In this document: positions 62,561-64,000 of the stretch, one piece after another
Layout: every line of letters starts with the position of its first letter
How positions within the stretch are numbered: the stretch's first letter is position 1
Position numbers and translations under genes: made by a program
Assembly: GCF_001606025.1 (NCBI RefSeq)
Contig: NZ_CP014945.1
Span: forward strand, 1,116,001 to 1,180,000
Source of the DNA: Psychrobacter alimentarius
GTDB lineage: Bacteria; Pseudomonadota; Gammaproteobacteria; Pseudomonadales; Moraxellaceae
Direction: 5' to 3'
Length of the DNA: 64,000 nucleotides
The notes under the pieces: generated by a model
Told to the model about the DNA's origin: nothing
The model's input: only the letters and a program-made list of their open reading frames with translations
The model's database searches: none

Positions 62561-64000
62561 ATGAAACCCACGATTTTTGACACACATCATTATAACTATC
62601 CACAAAACTTCATTGAGATGAAACCCAAGCTTGCGCGTCTTAAAAAAGCGATTGAGAAGCTTGAAGCCAACTTGATGACCGCAGATACTGACTTGTTGCA
62701 GCAACGGCTTGCCGATGATTTAGGACTAGAGATTGACTATGCCAGTGAGCTAAACGCTAATCAGCTCTTGGCTGCCACGACCATTGAAGGGAAGGTTTTG
62801 GTTATCGCGGGTGCAGGCTCTGGCAAAACCAAAACACTCACTTATAGAACCAGTTATTTGATAGAAAATGGCGTGTCGCCCAAAGAGATTTTGCTACTAA
62901 CCTTTACCCGTAAAGCCGCCAATGAAATCAAAGGTCGCGCCAAGACCTTGCTGGCAAGTAGCCTCACGGGTGATGGTGAGAATCAAAAAGACAGTCAAGC
63001 GCTCAATGCGATTACCAGCGGTACTTTTCACTCATTTTGTATCCTTCTGCTGCGCCAATATTCAGGACTGCTTGGTATCAATCCAAGGTTTACCATTTTG
63101 GATACAGGCGATAGCGAAGATGCAATCGACTTGATTAATAAAGAGAAAAAATACGCAACCAATATCACTAGCCAAGCTTTTCCGCGCAAAAAGACGTTGC
63201 AAAAAATATTTTCCACGTCTAGAAATCGGCGTATCCATATCCGTGAATTAATTGAAAGTGGCTATCCCGATATTGCTACCCATATTTCTGCTATAGAACA
63301 ATTGGCGATTGACTTTCACGAATACAAACGCGCCAATCATTTATACGACTTCGATGACATTATCGGCCAAGTGGTACGTCATCTAAAAACCAATGACAAA
63401 TTCCGTCAGCTGCTCCAAACGCATTATCGTTATGTTATGGTTGATGAATATCAAGACACCAATATTCCGCAAAAAGAGCTGATTGATCTTATTTGTACTC
63501 CTGAATCGGTTTCACTGATGGTGGTCGGTGATGATAACCAAAGCATCTACGCCTTTCGCGGTGCCAATTATGAGAATATTCTTTTATTTGGTGAGACGTA
63601 TCCTGATGCCAAGCTTATTAAGCTTGAGCAGAATTATCGTAGTACGCCTGCTGTCTTAAATTATATTAATGCCTTATCAGATGAAATTACATTAGGCTAT
63701 CAAAAACAGCTGTATTCAGGCTCTCAAGTAGAGGGAGTGAAGCCTGTTTTTTGCCGCTTGAGTAACGAAACCAAAGAAGCCAAATATATCGCTGATAAAA
63801 TCATCGCGCTAAAGTCAGAATATGATTATCAAGATTTTGCGGTATTGTGCCGAACGTCTTTTCAGTCTAATTATATACAGCTGGAATTTATGGATCGTCA
63901 TATTCCATTCATTGTTATCGGCGGTATTAAGTTCATTGAGAGGCGTCATATCAAAGATGTACTGGCATTTGTCAAAATCCTCTATAACCCCAACGATACC
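62561..64000 (+). CDS. UvrD/Rep-family DNA helicase (N-terminal 480 residues, runs off the right edge)
   Basis: The frame opens at ATG 62561 and has no stop up to the window end. Residues 1-85 form an N-terminal extension. The SF1 helicase motifs then follow: VLVIAGAGSGKTKTLTYRTS (Walker A, about 84-103), LTFTRKAANEIKGRAK (Ia), SGTFHSFCILLLRQY, VMVDEYQDTNIPQKELI (Walker B, about 293), VVGDDNQSIYAFRGA (III) and IKLEQNYRSTPAVL (IV). The extension before motif I sets it apart from Rep and UvrD proper and is shared by helicases annotated as UvrD-like. Role in repair or replication restart is inferred. Confidence 0.88.
   Translation, partial: MKPTIFDTHHYNYPQNFIEMKPKLARLKKAIEKLEANLMTADTDLLQQRLADDLGLEIDYASELNANQLLAATTIEGKVLVIAGAGSGKTKTLTYRTSYLIENGVSPKEILLLTFTRKAANEIKGRAKTLLASSLTGDGENQKDSQALNAITSGTFHSFCILLLRQYSGLLGINPRFTILDTGDSEDAIDLINKEKKYATNITSQAFPRKKTLQKIFSTSRNRRIHIRELIESGYPDIATHISAIEQLAIDFHEYKRANHLYDFDDIIGQVVRHLKTNDKFRQLLQTHYRYVMVDEYQDTNIPQKELIDLICTPESVSLMVVGDDNQSIYAFRGANYENILLFGETYPDAKLIKLEQNYRSTPAVLNYINALSDEITLGYQKQLYSGSQVEGVKPVFCRLSNETKEAKYIADKIIALKSEYDYQDFAVLCRTSFQSNYIQLEFMDRHIPFIVIGGIKFIERRHIKDVLAFVKILYNPNDT

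Overview
The window looks like a chromosome segment of a Moraxellaceae gammaproteobacterium, most likely Psychrobacter. This is inferred from gene content and order (leuC-leuD-lipoprotein-leuB, FimV encoded as two proteins, type II secretion genes, FabR-like regulator, TruA/FimV neighbourhood) and a moderate-to-low GC content; no 16S gene is present to confirm it.

Layout. 0-4.5 kb: the start of an ABC-F ATPase (uup, runs off the left edge), slyX, and two tandem FadL-type outer membrane proteins. 4.9-7.8 kb: putP and a LysR regulator divergent from leuC. 8.0-12.4 kb: leucine biosynthesis (leuC, leuD, a lipoprotein gene, leuB), preceded by a short leucine-rich leader ORF that I consider a real leader peptide. 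12.7-22.8 kb: an L,D-transpeptidase, infA, truA, an asparaginase, FimV split into a periplasmic LysM half and a membrane/TPR half, queA and dinB. 22.9-32.7 kb: a catabolic cluster with a MocR-type regulator, a degradative HMG-CoA reductase (mvaA), three different secondary transporters (TctA-like, CitMHS, AtoE) and an AtuA/DUF1446 protein pair of unknown biochemistry. It probably serves mevalonate or a related 3-hydroxy-3-methyl acid, but no HMG-CoA lyase is present.

33.97-48.61 kb is a 14.6-kb integrative element in the 3' end of tRNA-Leu(CAA), bounded by a 17-bp direct repeat. It carries a P4-type integrase, an AlpA regulator, a CHC2 zinc-finger protein, a TOPRIM/DUF3631 primase-helicase, a TubC-docking-like protein, an XRE regulator and, as main cargo, a three-gene operon that looks like an anti-phage system: an MmeI-like methyltransferase whose nuclease domain appears dead, a separate SF2 helicase and a separate GIY-YIG nuclease. 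The helicase C-terminus and the nuclease N-terminus share a small helical module. An exported protein of unknown function follows. The element also holds several unexplained non-coding structures: a structured segment before alpA, GTTACA inverted repeats inside the primase gene, a diverged tandem repeat whose GGAACC/GGAATC motifs change in concert, and paired GTGTACAC repeats near both ends.

48.8-64 kb is core chromosome again: fpr, trmO, gspE, tatD, a TetR regulator, the pseudopilin genes gspHIJK, a FabR-like repressor, a dGTPase, a His-rich lipoprotein behind a near-perfect Zur box, ychF, and a UvrD/Rep-type helicase that runs off the right edge.

The two best candidates for undescribed biology are the methyltransferase-helicase-GIY-YIG operon and the HMG-CoA reductase/AtuA/transporter cluster. 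All family names are from motif recognition by eye; no database search was run.
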